Source of the DNA: RFPW01 sp040401595
GTDB taxonomy: Bacteria; Pseudomonadota; Gammaproteobacteria; Burkholderiales; Burkholderiaceae_E
DNA: 64,000 nt
Assembly (NCBI GenBank): GCA_040401595.1
Contig: JBBAOE010000001.1
Span: 124,001 to 188,000, forward strand
Direction of reading: 5' to 3'
In this document: piece by piece, positions 25,685 through 34,005 of the stretch
Layout of the letters: every line of letters begins with the position of its first letter
Numbering within the stretch: the stretch's first letter is position 1
Made by a program: the position numbers and the translations under genes
Notes under the pieces: model-generated
What the model was told of the DNA's origin: nothing
Databases searched by the model: none
Seen by the model: only the letters and a program-made list of their open reading frames with translations

Positions 25685-26785
25685 TGGCCGAGGCCCGGGC
25701 GGTGGCGTATGAGCCGCATGCTGGGCCAGTGCCCAAGCCACATGTTCACGCACCAACGCCGAAGGATGATCTGCGCGACTGTGTAACGCGGCAAGAACCG
25801 CTTCCGACGTCGGAGCATTGCCAAGCGCAACCGCGACATTGCGTAACCAGCGCTCAGCACCGATCCGCCGGATCGCGCTTCCGGCGGTTCTGTCATCAAA
25901 TTCAGAGCCATCCCATTGGAAAAGTTCGACGAGCGTCGCGGTATCCAGACCGCTGGACCCCGGCGCCTGAGCTCTGCGTGGCAGAAGCTCGGCGAGCTCG
26001 GCTCGATGAGCATATTTGTTCCATGGGCATACCAGTTGACAGTCATCACAGCCAAAGATGCGATTCCCGATCGGCGAACGAAATTCCTCCGGAATTGAAC
26101 CCTTCAGTTCAATGGTCAGATAGGAGATGCAGCGCCTGGCATCGAGCCGGTAGGGCGCAACGATAGCCCGCGTGGGACAGACCTCGAGGCAACGCTCGCA
26201 GGTGCCACAATGTTCCCCCGAGGCCGAATCCGCGGGCAGTGCCAGATCGACGTACAGGGTGCCGAGGAAAAAAGTGGAACCCCGCCGGGGATGAATCAGC
26301 AGGGTATGTTTGCCGCGCCAACCAAGACCCGCGCGTTGTGCCAGTTCGACCTCCATGACAGGGGCCGAATCGCAAAAAACCCGGTAACCGAAGGGTCCAA
26401 TCTCTTGGGTGATCCGATCGGCGAGTCGCTGCAAACGTGCCCGGACCACTTTGTGATAATCGCGACCGAGCGCATAGCGCGCGACGTAGGCCCGCTCGCC
26501 AGCATTCAGTGTCCGCCAGGCGGCCTCGACCCATTGCGGATCATCCGGGGCGTAATCGGCACTCACCATCACGGCCCGAACGGTCCCCGGAACCAGTTCG
26601 GCTGGACGGGCACGTCGCAAGCCGTGTCGCTCCATATAATCCATTGAGCCGTGCATTCCAGCACCCAGCCAAGCCAGTAGCCCCGGTTCAGCGTCGCTGA
26701 GATCAATGTCAGCGATTCCGCAGCTGGCAAACCCGCAAGCGAGCGCCCAGTCTTTTACCGACATGCCCAAACTCGAAACATTCAT
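25670..26785 (-). CDS. queG: Epoxyqueuosine reductase QueG
   Basis: About 371 residues. It performs the last step of queuosine formation in tRNA, reducing epoxyqueuosine with a cobalamin cofactor and two [4Fe-4S] clusters. Seen: MDYMERHGLRRARP near the N-terminus (DUF1730), CGTCERCLEVCPTRAI and CDDCQLVCPWN as the two cluster-binding motifs, and a C-terminal HEAT-like region. I use ATG 26785, which gives a complete first helix; ATG 26764 is the other choice. It begins in overlap with the divergent tsaE start. queA and tgt, earlier steps of the pathway, lie at 50.5-52.8 kb. Confidence 0.93.
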   Translation of the reverse strand: MNVSSLGMSVKDWALACGFASCGIADIDLSDAEPGLLAWLGAGMHGSMDYMERHGLRRARPAELVPGTVRAVMVSADYAPDDPQWVEAAWRTLNAGERAYVARYALGRDYHKVVRARLQRLADRITQEIGPFGYRVFCDSAPVMEVELAQRAGLGWRGKHTLLIHPRRGSTFFLGTLYVDLALPADSASGEHCGTCERCLEVCPTRAIVAPYRLDARRCISYLTIELKGSIPEEFRSPIGNRIFGCDDCQLVCPWNKYAHRAELAELLPRRAQAPGSSGLDTATLVELFQWDGSEFDDRTAGSAIRRIGAERWLRNVAVALGNAPTSEAVLAALHSRADHPSALVREHVAWALAQHAAHTPPPGPRPSAYE

Positions 26786-27275
26786 ACCGCAGGGTTCCAG
26801 GACAGTCTTACTCAACGACGATCTGGCTACGCGGCGCCTCGGGGCTCAAATCGCGCGCGCGGCCAAACCAGGCTGGATTGTCACCCTGTCGGGCGATTTG
26901 GGGGCTGGAAAGACCACGCTCGTACAAGGCCTGCTCGAGGCGATGGGGGAGCGCGGACGCGTCCGAAGCCCCACCTATACGCTGGTGGAAAGCTATACAC
27001 CCGGCCCTGTTTGCGTCCATCACCTGGACCTTTACCGCTTGAACTCGCCGCAGGAATGGCTGGATGCCGGCCTCGACGAGTTGGTCGACGGGCGCTCCAT
27101 CATCCTGATCGAGTGGCCAGAGCAGGGAGGTCAGTGGGTCCCTGTACCCGACCTCACCATCGGGCTCGACATCTGGAACACCGGTCGGCGCGCAATTCTG
27201 ACGGCCTGCAGTCCGCAGGGTGCCGCCGGCCTTGAGACGCTCGACCCAGCACCCGAACCGGGACCCCACCCATGA
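26763..27275 (+). CDS. tsaE: tRNA threonylcarbamoyladenosine biosynthesis ATPase TsaE
   Basis: 170 residues from ATG 26763. The Walker A loop GDLGAGKTTL lies near residue 43, followed by RVRSPTYTLVESY and HLDLYRL. It hydrolyses ATP to drive the TsaB-TsaD-TsaE complex making t6A37 in ANN-decoding tRNAs. It diverges from queG, with their 5' ends overlapping, so its promoter must lie within queG sequence. Its stop overlaps the amiC start (ATGA). The order tsaE-amiC-mutL is a recurring one in proteobacteria, here interrupted by two minus-strand genes. Confidence 0.93.
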   Translation: MPKLETFIPQGSRTVLLNDDLATRRLGAQIARAAKPGWIVTLSGDLGAGKTTLVQGLLEAMGERGRVRSPTYTLVESYTPGPVCVHHLDLYRLNSPQEWLDAGLDELVDGRSIILIEWPEQGGQWVPVPDLTIGLDIWNTGRRAILTACSPQGAAGLETLDPAPEPGPHP

Positions 27276-28606
27276 GCCCCAGCTTGCGCCGTCTCTGGCT
27301 TGAGCACCTGCTGAAGACGGCTTCGGTCGGCCTGGGGGGCTCGATCGTCTGGCGCACAGGATCGGCACAGACCGACGCAGACGCAAGCCTGTCTCGGAGC
27401 GCGCCCGCCGATCCCCCAGGAGGGACGAAAGTTGGGACCAACATTCTGGCGATCCGGATCTGGCCGGCGGCTGATCACACCCGATTGACGATCGAGACGA
27501 CCGAACAACCGCACTGGAAGGCGCACACACTGAAGAATCCAGAGCGTCTGGTGGTCGATCTCAGAGCAGCAAATCCGGATCGCAAGCTGGAGGAACTCAT
27601 CAGAAAACCCCGGCTCGAAGATCCCTGGGTCAAGCAACTTCGAATCGCTCAGCCGAGGGCTGACACCATCCGCCTCGTGATCGAGCTCCACGAGGAAACG
27701 CGGCCCCAAGTGTTCGCGCTGGCGCCAACGACCCCCTACCAGCATCGCCTGGTCATCGATCTGATCCCCCGCGACCCCCCGGATCCACTGGCGCAGTTGC
27801 TGGCCCGAACCCAGGACAAGGACCAAGAACTCGATGCCTTAGTGAGGAGACTCGATCCAAGCCCGGAGCGACCCGCCAGACCCCGGCCAGAACGCCCCGT
27901 TACGATTGCCATCGATCCTGGCCATGGCGGGGAAGATCCGGGCGCGATCGGCCCCGGCGGGACAATGGAAAAGGATGTGACCCTCATGATTGCGCGCCGC
28001 CTCTTTGAACTGGCGGAAGCGGATCCAGGCATGCGCGCCATGATGACCCGCGACGGGGACTGGTTTGTCCCCTTGGGGGCTCGGGTCGCGAAAGCGAGGC
28101 AGGTAAAGGCTGACCTCCTGGTCTCCATTCATGCAGACGCGTTCAGTAACTCGACCGCCCAAGGGTCGTCGGTGTTTGTTCTGAGCGAAACCGGCGCATC
28201 AAGTACGGCGGCACGATGGTTGGCCAGCAAGGAAAACTCGGCAGACCGGATCGGTGGCATCAACCTGGCCAGCGCGCCCGAGCGCGAAGTCCGCCAGCTC
28301 CTGCTCGATTTATCAACCACAGCCCAGATCAACGACAGCCTGCGCATGGGCAGCTCTGTCCTTGAAGAGCTTCGAAGCATCGGACGCCTGCATAAGCCGA
28401 GCGTTGAGCGTGCGGGATTCGCAGTCCTCAAAGCGCCTGACATCCCTTCGATCCTGGTCGAAACGGCCTTCATCAGCAACCCGGGGGAAGAGTTCAGACT
28501 GACCGATGACGGTTACCAGCAATCGCTGGCAAACGCCATGTACCGTGGAATCCGAACCTGGCTACAACGTCATTCCGCCCGGGCTCGAGCAGGCGGAATG
28601 ATCTGA
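27272..28606 (+). CDS. amiC: N-acetylmuramoyl-L-alanine amidase AmiC/AmiB type
   Basis: 444 residues. An N-terminal signal with twin-arginine character (SLRRLWLEHLLKTASVGLGG) is followed by an AMIN domain (about 50-140, VDLRAANPDRKLEELI) that targets septal peptidoglycan. The amidase-3 domain spans about 205-440: IDPGHGGEDPGAIGPGG (zinc His/Glu), LLVSIHADAFS (His), LVETAFISNPGEE (catalytic Glu). It cleaves the amide link between MurNAc and stem peptide during cell separation. It is translationally coupled to tsaE. A perfect inverted repeat is embedded in its last codons. Confidence 0.93.
   Translation: MSPSLRRLWLEHLLKTASVGLGGSIVWRTGSAQTDADASLSRSAPADPPGGTKVGTNILAIRIWPAADHTRLTIETTEQPHWKAHTLKNPERLVVDLRAANPDRKLEELIRKPRLEDPWVKQLRIAQPRADTIRLVIELHEETRPQVFALAPTTPYQHRLVIDLIPRDPPDPLAQLLARTQDKDQELDALVRRLDPSPERPARPRPERPVTIAIDPGHGGEDPGAIGPGGTMEKDVTLMIARRLFELAEADPGMRAMMTRDGDWFVPLGARVAKARQVKADLLVSIHADAFSNSTAQGSSVFVLSETGASSTAARWLASKENSADRIGGINLASAPEREVRQLLLDLSTTAQINDSLRMGSSVLEELRSIGRLHKPSVERAGFAVLKAPDIPSILVETAFISNPGEEFRLTDDGYQQSLANAMYRGIRTWLQRHSARARAGGMI
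28571..28600. repeat. 9-bp perfect inverted repeat at the convergent amiC / glycine-zipper gene ends
   Basis: CATTCCGCC (28571-28579) and GGCGGAATG (28592-28600) enclose a 12-nt loop inside the last codons of amiC; the converging gene ends at 28608. A bidirectional terminator without T-runs is one reading. Confidence 0.45.
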
Positions 28607-28607
28607 A

Positions 28608-29033
28608 TCAGTTGGCAAACACCTGGGTGAACTGCCGTCCGCGGAATTCGAAGGTGACGATCTCGCCTTGCTGAATGGTGACGGGCACCAGGTTGCAGAC
28701 GTTGCGGTACTGAGCTGCACCGGCATCCCGACCACCGAGCGCATTGCCCGAGAAAGCACCAACGACAGCGCCCAGCGCCGTTGCCGCGGTCCTGCCCTCA
28801 CCCCGGCCGACCTGGTTACCGAGAATGCCACCCGCGACACCGCCAATGATGGTTCCCGCGGTGCTGTTGTCTTGGCCCTGCACCAAGACCTGCTGGCATT
28901 GCTGCTGCTGGATTGTGACCATCCTGGGCGCAATCTGCAGCACGTGGGCGACTTCCTGCTGCTGTGCGTGAGCGCCGGGCGACAACACCGCGAAAGACAT
29001 TAGCGCAGCGGTGGCGAACAGGGCGGGTTTCAT
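28608..29033 (-). CDS. Glycine-zipper 2TM outer-membrane protein
   Basis: 141 residues from ATG 29033. The signal peptide is MKPALFATAALMSFAVLSPG with cleavage near AHA-QQ. A Gln-rich region with a CQQ segment is followed by the glycine-zipper stretch AGTIIGGVAGGILGNQVG, then GEGRTAATALGAVVGAFSGNALGG, the repeated GxxxG hairpin of the SlyB/YmgG-like family. The C-terminus (VTFEFRGRQFTQVF) looks beta-rich. Such proteins sit in the outer membrane or periplasm and are thought to support envelope integrity; precise function is unknown. It is a single-gene unit convergent with amiC. Confidence 0.82.
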   Translation of the reverse strand: MKPALFATAALMSFAVLSPGAHAQQQEVAHVLQIAPRMVTIQQQQCQQVLVQGQDNSTAGTIIGGVAGGILGNQVGRGEGRTAATALGAVVGAFSGNALGGRDAGAAQYRNVCNLVPVTIQQGEIVTFEFRGRQFTQVFAN

Positions 29034-29105
29034 CAATAGCACTCCCAGTGAACAACAATCAAAACAATGCCTCAGCACAATAGCGGCGGCACCTCGGAAA
29101 CAGCA

Positions 29106-29810
29106 TCAGCGACTCTTGGTCATTGGCGTGGACGCGATCTTACGGGCCGCCATCCAGTGTCGGGCAATTTCCCAAACCGCCGGAAGTCCGGGAATGATGA
29201 TCATCGCCAGGGCAATGGCCGAGAAGTGTTGTTTGACCCAAGCTTGATCGCCAAACCACCAGCCAAGAGTGGTCAGTCCGCCGACCCAAAGGCCGGCACC
29301 GATCAGATTGTACGAAACAAATTGGGCATAGCGCATGCCTGCAAGGCCCGCGACGAAGGGGGCGAAGGTCCTCGCGAACGGGATGAATCGGGCGACGACA
29401 ATCGTGATCGGGCCATGACGCTCGTAGAACTGCTGGGTCCGCTCGAACGCTTGACGATTGAACCATCGAGATTGCTCCCAGGTGTTCACCCTGAGGCCAA
29501 GGCGCCGACCAACGGCGTAATTCAGCGCGTCGCCCGCGACTGCGGCACAAAACAGCAGACCGATCAGCAGCGGGAGATTCATCCCCCCAGCGCCCGCCAG
29601 GGCACCCGCTACAAACAGCAGGGAATCCCCCGGCAGAAAGGGCATCACCACCAGACCGGTCTCGACGAAAATGATCAGAAATAGCAACGCATAGACCCAG
29701 GGACCATGGGTCTGGAGCACCTCGGACAGGTGTCGGTCGAGGTGCAGAAACAATTCAAGAATCTGGCCGATGGGTTCAGTCACTGCGTTTTTCTCATCAA
29801 TGCGGGTCAC
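29106..29810 (-). CDS. DedA-family membrane protein
   Basis: 234 residues with about five or six hydrophobic segments. Family marks are ETGLVVMPFLPGDSLLFVAGAL near residue 50 and RFIPFARTFAPFVAGLAGM near 150, including the conserved acidic and arginine residues. DedA proteins are believed to flip undecaprenyl phosphate or phospholipids across the inner membrane and help maintain proton motive force. The start is taken at GTG 29810; a GTG at 29783 is possible. It diverges from mutL with only 17 bp between the two start codons. Confidence 0.9.
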   Translation of the reverse strand: MTRIDEKNAVTEPIGQILELFLHLDRHLSEVLQTHGPWVYALLFLIIFVETGLVVMPFLPGDSLLFVAGALAGAGGMNLPLLIGLLFCAAVAGDALNYAVGRRLGLRVNTWEQSRWFNRQAFERTQQFYERHGPITIVVARFIPFARTFAPFVAGLAGMRYAQFVSYNLIGAGLWVGGLTTLGWWFGDQAWVKQHFSAIALAMIIIPGLPAVWEIARHWMAARKIASTPMTKSR

Positions 29811-29827
29811 GCCACTATAATCAAGAC

Positions 29828-31744
29828 ATGACGACCGGCCCGATCGATTTTTCGCCGGCTGCGCCCCCCTACCCGGTCGAACGCCGCCCCATCCTCACAC
29901 TCCCTGACCTGCTGATCAGCCAGATCGCAGCCGGTGAGGTGGTTGAGCGACCCGCCTCGGTCGTCAAAGAACTTCTTGAGAATGCCGTTGACGCGGCAAG
30001 CCGCAAGATCGAGCTGCGGGTCGACGACGGTGGGATCAGCCGGATCCTGGTGACCGACGACGGCGTCGGAATTCCAAGCCCTCAATTGTCACTCGCACTG
30101 ACCCGGCATGCCACCAGCAAAATCTCCAGCCTGAGCGAACTCGAGCGGGTCAATACGCTGGGTTTCCGGGGCGAGGCACTGGCCGCCATTGCATCTGTGG
30201 CGCAAGTGACCGTCACCTCCCGACCCCGCAGCGAGGCGCACGCCAGTGCGATCGATGCACAGAGCGGCGAAATCATGCCAGCCGCTGGCGGATTTGGGAC
30301 CGTGATCGATGTGCGCGATCTTTTTGTCAACACCCCCGCGCGCAGAAAATTTCTCAAAGGCAGCACGACCGAGGGCGCCCATTGCCTGGACGCTTGGCGA
30401 CGGGTCGCGCTGGCGCACCCGGAGATCACGTTTACTTATGAAGCGTGGAGCGACAATCAGCGACGGCGCGAAGAGCGATGGCTGGCCGGCGACCCGGTTG
30501 AGCGCGCGCTGGACTGTCTGGGCACAGAAGTTCGACGGGCCCATTGCATCGTCGATCGAGCCCTCGGGGGACTGCCTGAAGGAGCGCCAGGTCTGGCCTT
30601 GCGGGGCGTGCTCGGACTGCCAGAAGCCGCCCGTCCACGCGCGGACCACCAGTTTCTCTTTGTCAATGGACGGTGCGTACGTGACCGGGCGCTCAGCTTT
30701 GCGGTCCGTCAGGCGTTTGGGGAATCCTTGCACGGTGATCGTCAACCCTGCTTCGTTCTAATGCTCAATCTCGATCCGACGCTGGTCGACGTCAACGTGC
30801 ACCCAGCCAAAACCGAAGTCCGATTCCGCGACCCCTCCGCAGTCCGCTCTTTCCTCTTCCATTCGGTCGCTGACGCGCTGCGCGGGGCACCAGGTCCGAT
30901 CGCCGCCCACCGCTTCCTCGCGCGCGAACCGGAGCGCGGGATCGAGCCAAACCCCGTGACTGGGAGTCCCTCAGTGCCCCAGCCGCTATTCGGCTCGCGG
31001 TCCATGTTCGCGCTCGCCCGTCCGTCTGCTGCTGCGATCGAGGCGGCGATCGCGGTACAAGCGCCCCTGCACTCGCCCACATCGGGGTTCGCGCTCAAGA
31101 CCAGCGCGCAAGAGCACGAAGCATTACCAGCGGGACATGCTTCGGCAGGGGCAGCGCAAATGCCCCCACTGGGCCATGCCATTGGTCAGCTCCATGGGCT
31201 CTATGTCCTTGCCCAGAATACAGAGGGACTGATCCTGGTCGACATGCATGCGGCCCACGAGCGCGTCGTCTTCGAGCGCTTGCGTGCCCAGGCCGATCAA
31301 CAGCCCATTGCGTCGCAACCCTTGCTGGTTCCAGCGGTCTTCGCTGCAGACGATCTCGACGTTGCACTGGTCGAGGAGTCGGCAGAGGCGCTCTACGCGC
31401 TAGGCTTGGAGCTTGCCCCGATGGGACCAACGACCATTGCGGTCCGCGCGGTCCCCGCCCTGCTGTCCCAAGCCGATCCGACCGCATTGGCTCGGGACGT
31501 CCTGGCGGGGCTGCGCGACGGCGGCACCGCGCACGCACTGACCCAACGGCGCGATGCCCTGTTGGCCACCATTGCCTGTCATGGCGCCGTGCGGGCGAAT
31601 CGGCAACTCTCGCTGAGCGAGATGGACGCACTGCTGCGGGCGATGGAAGCGACCCCGGGGGCAGACCGATGCAATCACGGACGCCCGACCTGGATGATGC
31701 TGAGCCTGGGCGATCTCGATCAGCGCTTCATGCGTGGACGATAA
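29828..31744 (+). CDS. mutL: DNA mismatch repair protein MutL
   Basis: 638 residues. The GHKL ATPase domain occupies about 20-350: IAAGEVVERPASVVKEL, DDGVGI, GFRGEALAAIASVA. After a variable linker, the C-terminal domain (about 455-638) carries DMHAAHERVVFE, matching the DxHAxxExxxxE latent endonuclease motif, plus ACHGAVRANR and CNHGRPTW, two further metal-binding motifs. So it is predicted to nick the daughter strand by itself, as in MutH-lacking bacteria, unlike the E. coli protein. It sits between the DedA and MFS genes and starts at ATG 29828. Confidence 0.95.
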   Translation: MTTGPIDFSPAAPPYPVERRPILTLPDLLISQIAAGEVVERPASVVKELLENAVDAASRKIELRVDDGGISRILVTDDGVGIPSPQLSLALTRHATSKISSLSELERVNTLGFRGEALAAIASVAQVTVTSRPRSEAHASAIDAQSGEIMPAAGGFGTVIDVRDLFVNTPARRKFLKGSTTEGAHCLDAWRRVALAHPEITFTYEAWSDNQRRREERWLAGDPVERALDCLGTEVRRAHCIVDRALGGLPEGAPGLALRGVLGLPEAARPRADHQFLFVNGRCVRDRALSFAVRQAFGESLHGDRQPCFVLMLNLDPTLVDVNVHPAKTEVRFRDPSAVRSFLFHSVADALRGAPGPIAAHRFLAREPERGIEPNPVTGSPSVPQPLFGSRSMFALARPSAAAIEAAIAVQAPLHSPTSGFALKTSAQEHEALPAGHASAGAAQMPPLGHAIGQLHGLYVLAQNTEGLILVDMHAAHERVVFERLRAQADQQPIASQPLLVPAVFAADDLDVALVEESAEALYALGLELAPMGPTTIAVRAVPALLSQADPTALARDVLAGLRDGGTAHALTQRRDALLATIACHGAVRANRQLSLSEMDALLRAMEATPGADRCNHGRPTWMMLSLGDLDQRFMRGR

Positions 31745-31747
31745 CCT

Positions 31748-32971
31748 GTGACATCCCATGCGAAGCACCTGCTTGAATCGGCGATCCTACCCTCCAGCCT
31801 TTTACTGGTTCTGACCGCTTTAGTCGCGTTCCAGCCTGCCGGTACCGATGTCTACCTGCCTTCGCTACCAGCCATCGCCACCGAATTTGGCGTCGGACCG
31901 GTCGGCGTGCAATGGACCCTGACCGTCTTTCTGGTTGCCTTCTCCTCAGCACAACTCGCGGCCGGACCAGTTGCAGATCGCTTTGGACGACGTCCCGTGA
32001 TTTTGGCGGGACAGCTGACCTTCATCCTGGCCTCGCTGGTCGGCGCCTCGGCGCCTTCGCTGGCCTGGCTGATCGCAGCGCGCGGCGCCCAGGCGGTTGG
32101 AGCCTGCTGCGCGGTCGTCTGCGCCCGCGCCATGATCCGCGACCTCTTTACCCCGGCCGCCGGCGCCCAGGTCATGTCGCGCATGCTGGGCTGGATGGTC
32201 ATCGTCCCTGTGCTGGGCGTTGCACTGGGGGGACTTCTGCAGCAGTCCCAGGGCTGGCGAGCGAATTTCCTCGCGGTCGCGGCCTACGGCGTGATCGCCT
32301 TGATCTGCACACTGCGTTGGAGCGAGGAAACTCTGCCCTTAGAACGCAGGACCTCTCTCAAGCCGGGGGAACTCTGGTTCAACGGGCGCGCCATCTTCAG
32401 GTCCCGGACGTTTCAGGCCTGGCTGACCATGGCCAGTTGGAGCTATGTGGGGCTTTTCGCCTACCTTTCGAATTCGTCGTTTGCCCTGATCCAGGTGCTG
32501 GGCCTTAGCCCGACCTTGTACGGCCTGAGTTTTGGCGTGACTGCATCGGGCTATCTGCTCGGCGTGCTCTGGGTGCGCCGACGCATCGGAATCCATGGAC
32601 TGCGGGATGCTCCGTCAATCGGTGCGGCATTGGCAGCCGGCAGCGGCCTCTTGATGGCCATCCTGTCCGCACTCGAGGTCGAACATCCAGCCGCCATCAT
32701 GATCCCAATGTTCGGTTACATGCTGGCCCATGGCATCAATCAGCCCTGTGCCACCAGTGGCGCAGTCGGGCCGTTCCCCCACTGCGCCGGCACGGCCGCG
32801 GCATTGCTCGGCGCGCTGATGGCAGCCGGCGCAGCGCCAATGGGGTGGCTGATCGCAACGAATCACGATGGAACCACGCGTCCGCTGGCCTTTGCCATGG
32901 GCCTCTGCGGGATCGGTGTTGCCGCGAGCTGGCTTTTGCTGGTTCGCAAGCTGCCGACCGAATCGGCTTAA
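31748..32971 (+). CDS. Bcr/CflA-type MFS drug-efflux transporter
   Basis: 407 residues with 12 predicted membrane helices. The MFS signature between helices 2 and 3 reads DRFGRRPVILAG, and the N-terminal YLPSLPAIATEFG plus GVQWTLTVFLVAFSSAQLAAGPVAD is typical of the Bcr/CflA subgroup, which exports bicyclomycin, sulfonamide or chloramphenicol-like compounds with proton antiport. The GTG start at 31748 is 3 bp after mutL, suggesting co-transcription. The actual substrate is unknown. Confidence 0.87.
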   Translation: MTSHAKHLLESAILPSSLLLVLTALVAFQPAGTDVYLPSLPAIATEFGVGPVGVQWTLTVFLVAFSSAQLAAGPVADRFGRRPVILAGQLTFILASLVGASAPSLAWLIAARGAQAVGACCAVVCARAMIRDLFTPAAGAQVMSRMLGWMVIVPVLGVALGGLLQQSQGWRANFLAVAAYGVIALICTLRWSEETLPLERRTSLKPGELWFNGRAIFRSRTFQAWLTMASWSYVGLFAYLSNSSFALIQVLGLSPTLYGLSFGVTASGYLLGVLWVRRRIGIHGLRDAPSIGAALAAGSGLLMAILSALEVEHPAAIMIPMFGYMLAHGINQPCATSGAVGPFPHCAGTAAALLGALMAAGAAPMGWLIATNHDGTTRPLAFAMGLCGIGVAASWLLLVRKLPTESA

Positions 32972-32995
32972 ACTCGAACTCAGACCCCCGACTTG

Positions 32996-33934
32996 ATGCC
33001 CGCTGCCGATTCTCAGACCCTGTTCTTCCTGATGGGACCGACAGGTGCGGGTAAAACCGCTGCCGCATTGGCGCTTGCAAGCCAATTGCCGATCGAAATC
33101 ATCAGCGTCGATTCAGCACAGGTTTACCGCGGACTGGATATCGGGACGGCCAAGCCAACGTCAGCAGAACGCGCGGCGGTTCCCCACTGGCTGATCGATT
33201 TACTCGACCCCGCGCAAGCGTACTCAGCGGCACGTTTCGTGGTCGATGCGCAAGCAGCCATCGAGGCGATCCTAGCCCGCGGGCGCATCCCGCTCCTCGT
33301 GGGTGGAACCATGCTCTATGCCCGGGCTCTGGTGTCAGGGCTGGACGACTTGCCCTCGGCCGACCCCAGCCTGCGGGCGGAACTCGAAGCGCAGGCCCTG
33401 GCGCATGGCTGGCCAGCGATGCACGCGAGGCTGGCCGGCCTTGATCCTGCGAGCGCTGCCCGCTTGTCTCCAGCCGATTCGCAGCGCATCCAACGCGCCC
33501 TCGAAGTGGTGTTGCTCACCGGAACCCCGCTCTCGGCCATGCAGCATCAGCAGCGGACACCGGCGCGGCCCGCATGCTTCATTTCGCTGGAACCCCAGGA
33601 CCGCAGCTGGCTGCACCAGCGCCTGGAGCAGCGTTTCAGCGCCATGGTGGCGGCTGGGTTACTGGACGAAGTCCGCGCCTTGCGCCAACGCGCCGATCTC
33701 CACCTCAACCTGCCATCGATTCGAAGCGTCGGCTATCGCCAAGCCTGGGCCCACCTGGATGGAGACGGCGACCTGGGTCTGATGCACGACCGGGCGGTGG
33801 CTGCGACCCGACAGCTGGCGAAGCGCCAGCTCACCTGGTTGCGCTCGATACCGCAACGCATCATCGTGCCCTGCGACATGGACCAGGCAACGCCTCTTGC
33901 TGTCGCGACCATCCGCAAGGCCATCGGCGCCTGA
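32996..33934 (+). CDS. miaA: tRNA dimethylallyltransferase MiaA
   Basis: 312 residues from ATG 32996. It transfers a dimethylallyl group to A37 of tRNAs reading U-starting codons. The P-loop GPTGAGKTAAA is near residue 15, followed by SVDSAQVYRGLDIGTAKPT (catalytic Asp and substrate contact) and VGGTMLYARAL near 103; RSVGYRQAW is the late tRNA-contact motif. It stands 21 bp behind the MFS gene. A short 8-bp tandem repeat lies immediately after its stop. Confidence 0.95.
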   Translation: MPAADSQTLFFLMGPTGAGKTAAALALASQLPIEIISVDSAQVYRGLDIGTAKPTSAERAAVPHWLIDLLDPAQAYSAARFVVDAQAAIEAILARGRIPLLVGGTMLYARALVSGLDDLPSADPSLRAELEAQALAHGWPAMHARLAGLDPASAARLSPADSQRIQRALEVVLLTGTPLSAMQHQQRTPARPACFISLEPQDRSWLHQRLEQRFSAMVAAGLLDEVRALRQRADLHLNLPSIRSVGYRQAWAHLDGDGDLGLMHDRAVAATRQLAKRQLTWLRSIPQRIIVPCDMDQATPLAVATIRKAIGA

Positions 33935-33944
33935 AAAAGAGCCG

Positions 33945-33970
33945 AAGGATCTAAGGATCTAAGGATCTAA
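33945..33970. repeat. Short tandem repeat, three copies of AAGGATCT
   Basis: Three exact head-to-tail copies of the 8-mer AAGGATCT at 33945-33968, then a partial degenerate copy (AAGAATC). It starts 11 bp after the miaA stop, in the gap to the convergent purM end. Likely a slippage product. Confidence 0.85.
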
Positions 33971-34005
33971 GAATCGACCTCACTGGCAAATTCATGCCAG
34001 TGGCC

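Noticed and set aside
33945..33970. Tandem 8-mers as a CRISPR remnant
   Set aside because: There are no spacers, the unit is too short and no cas gene is present.
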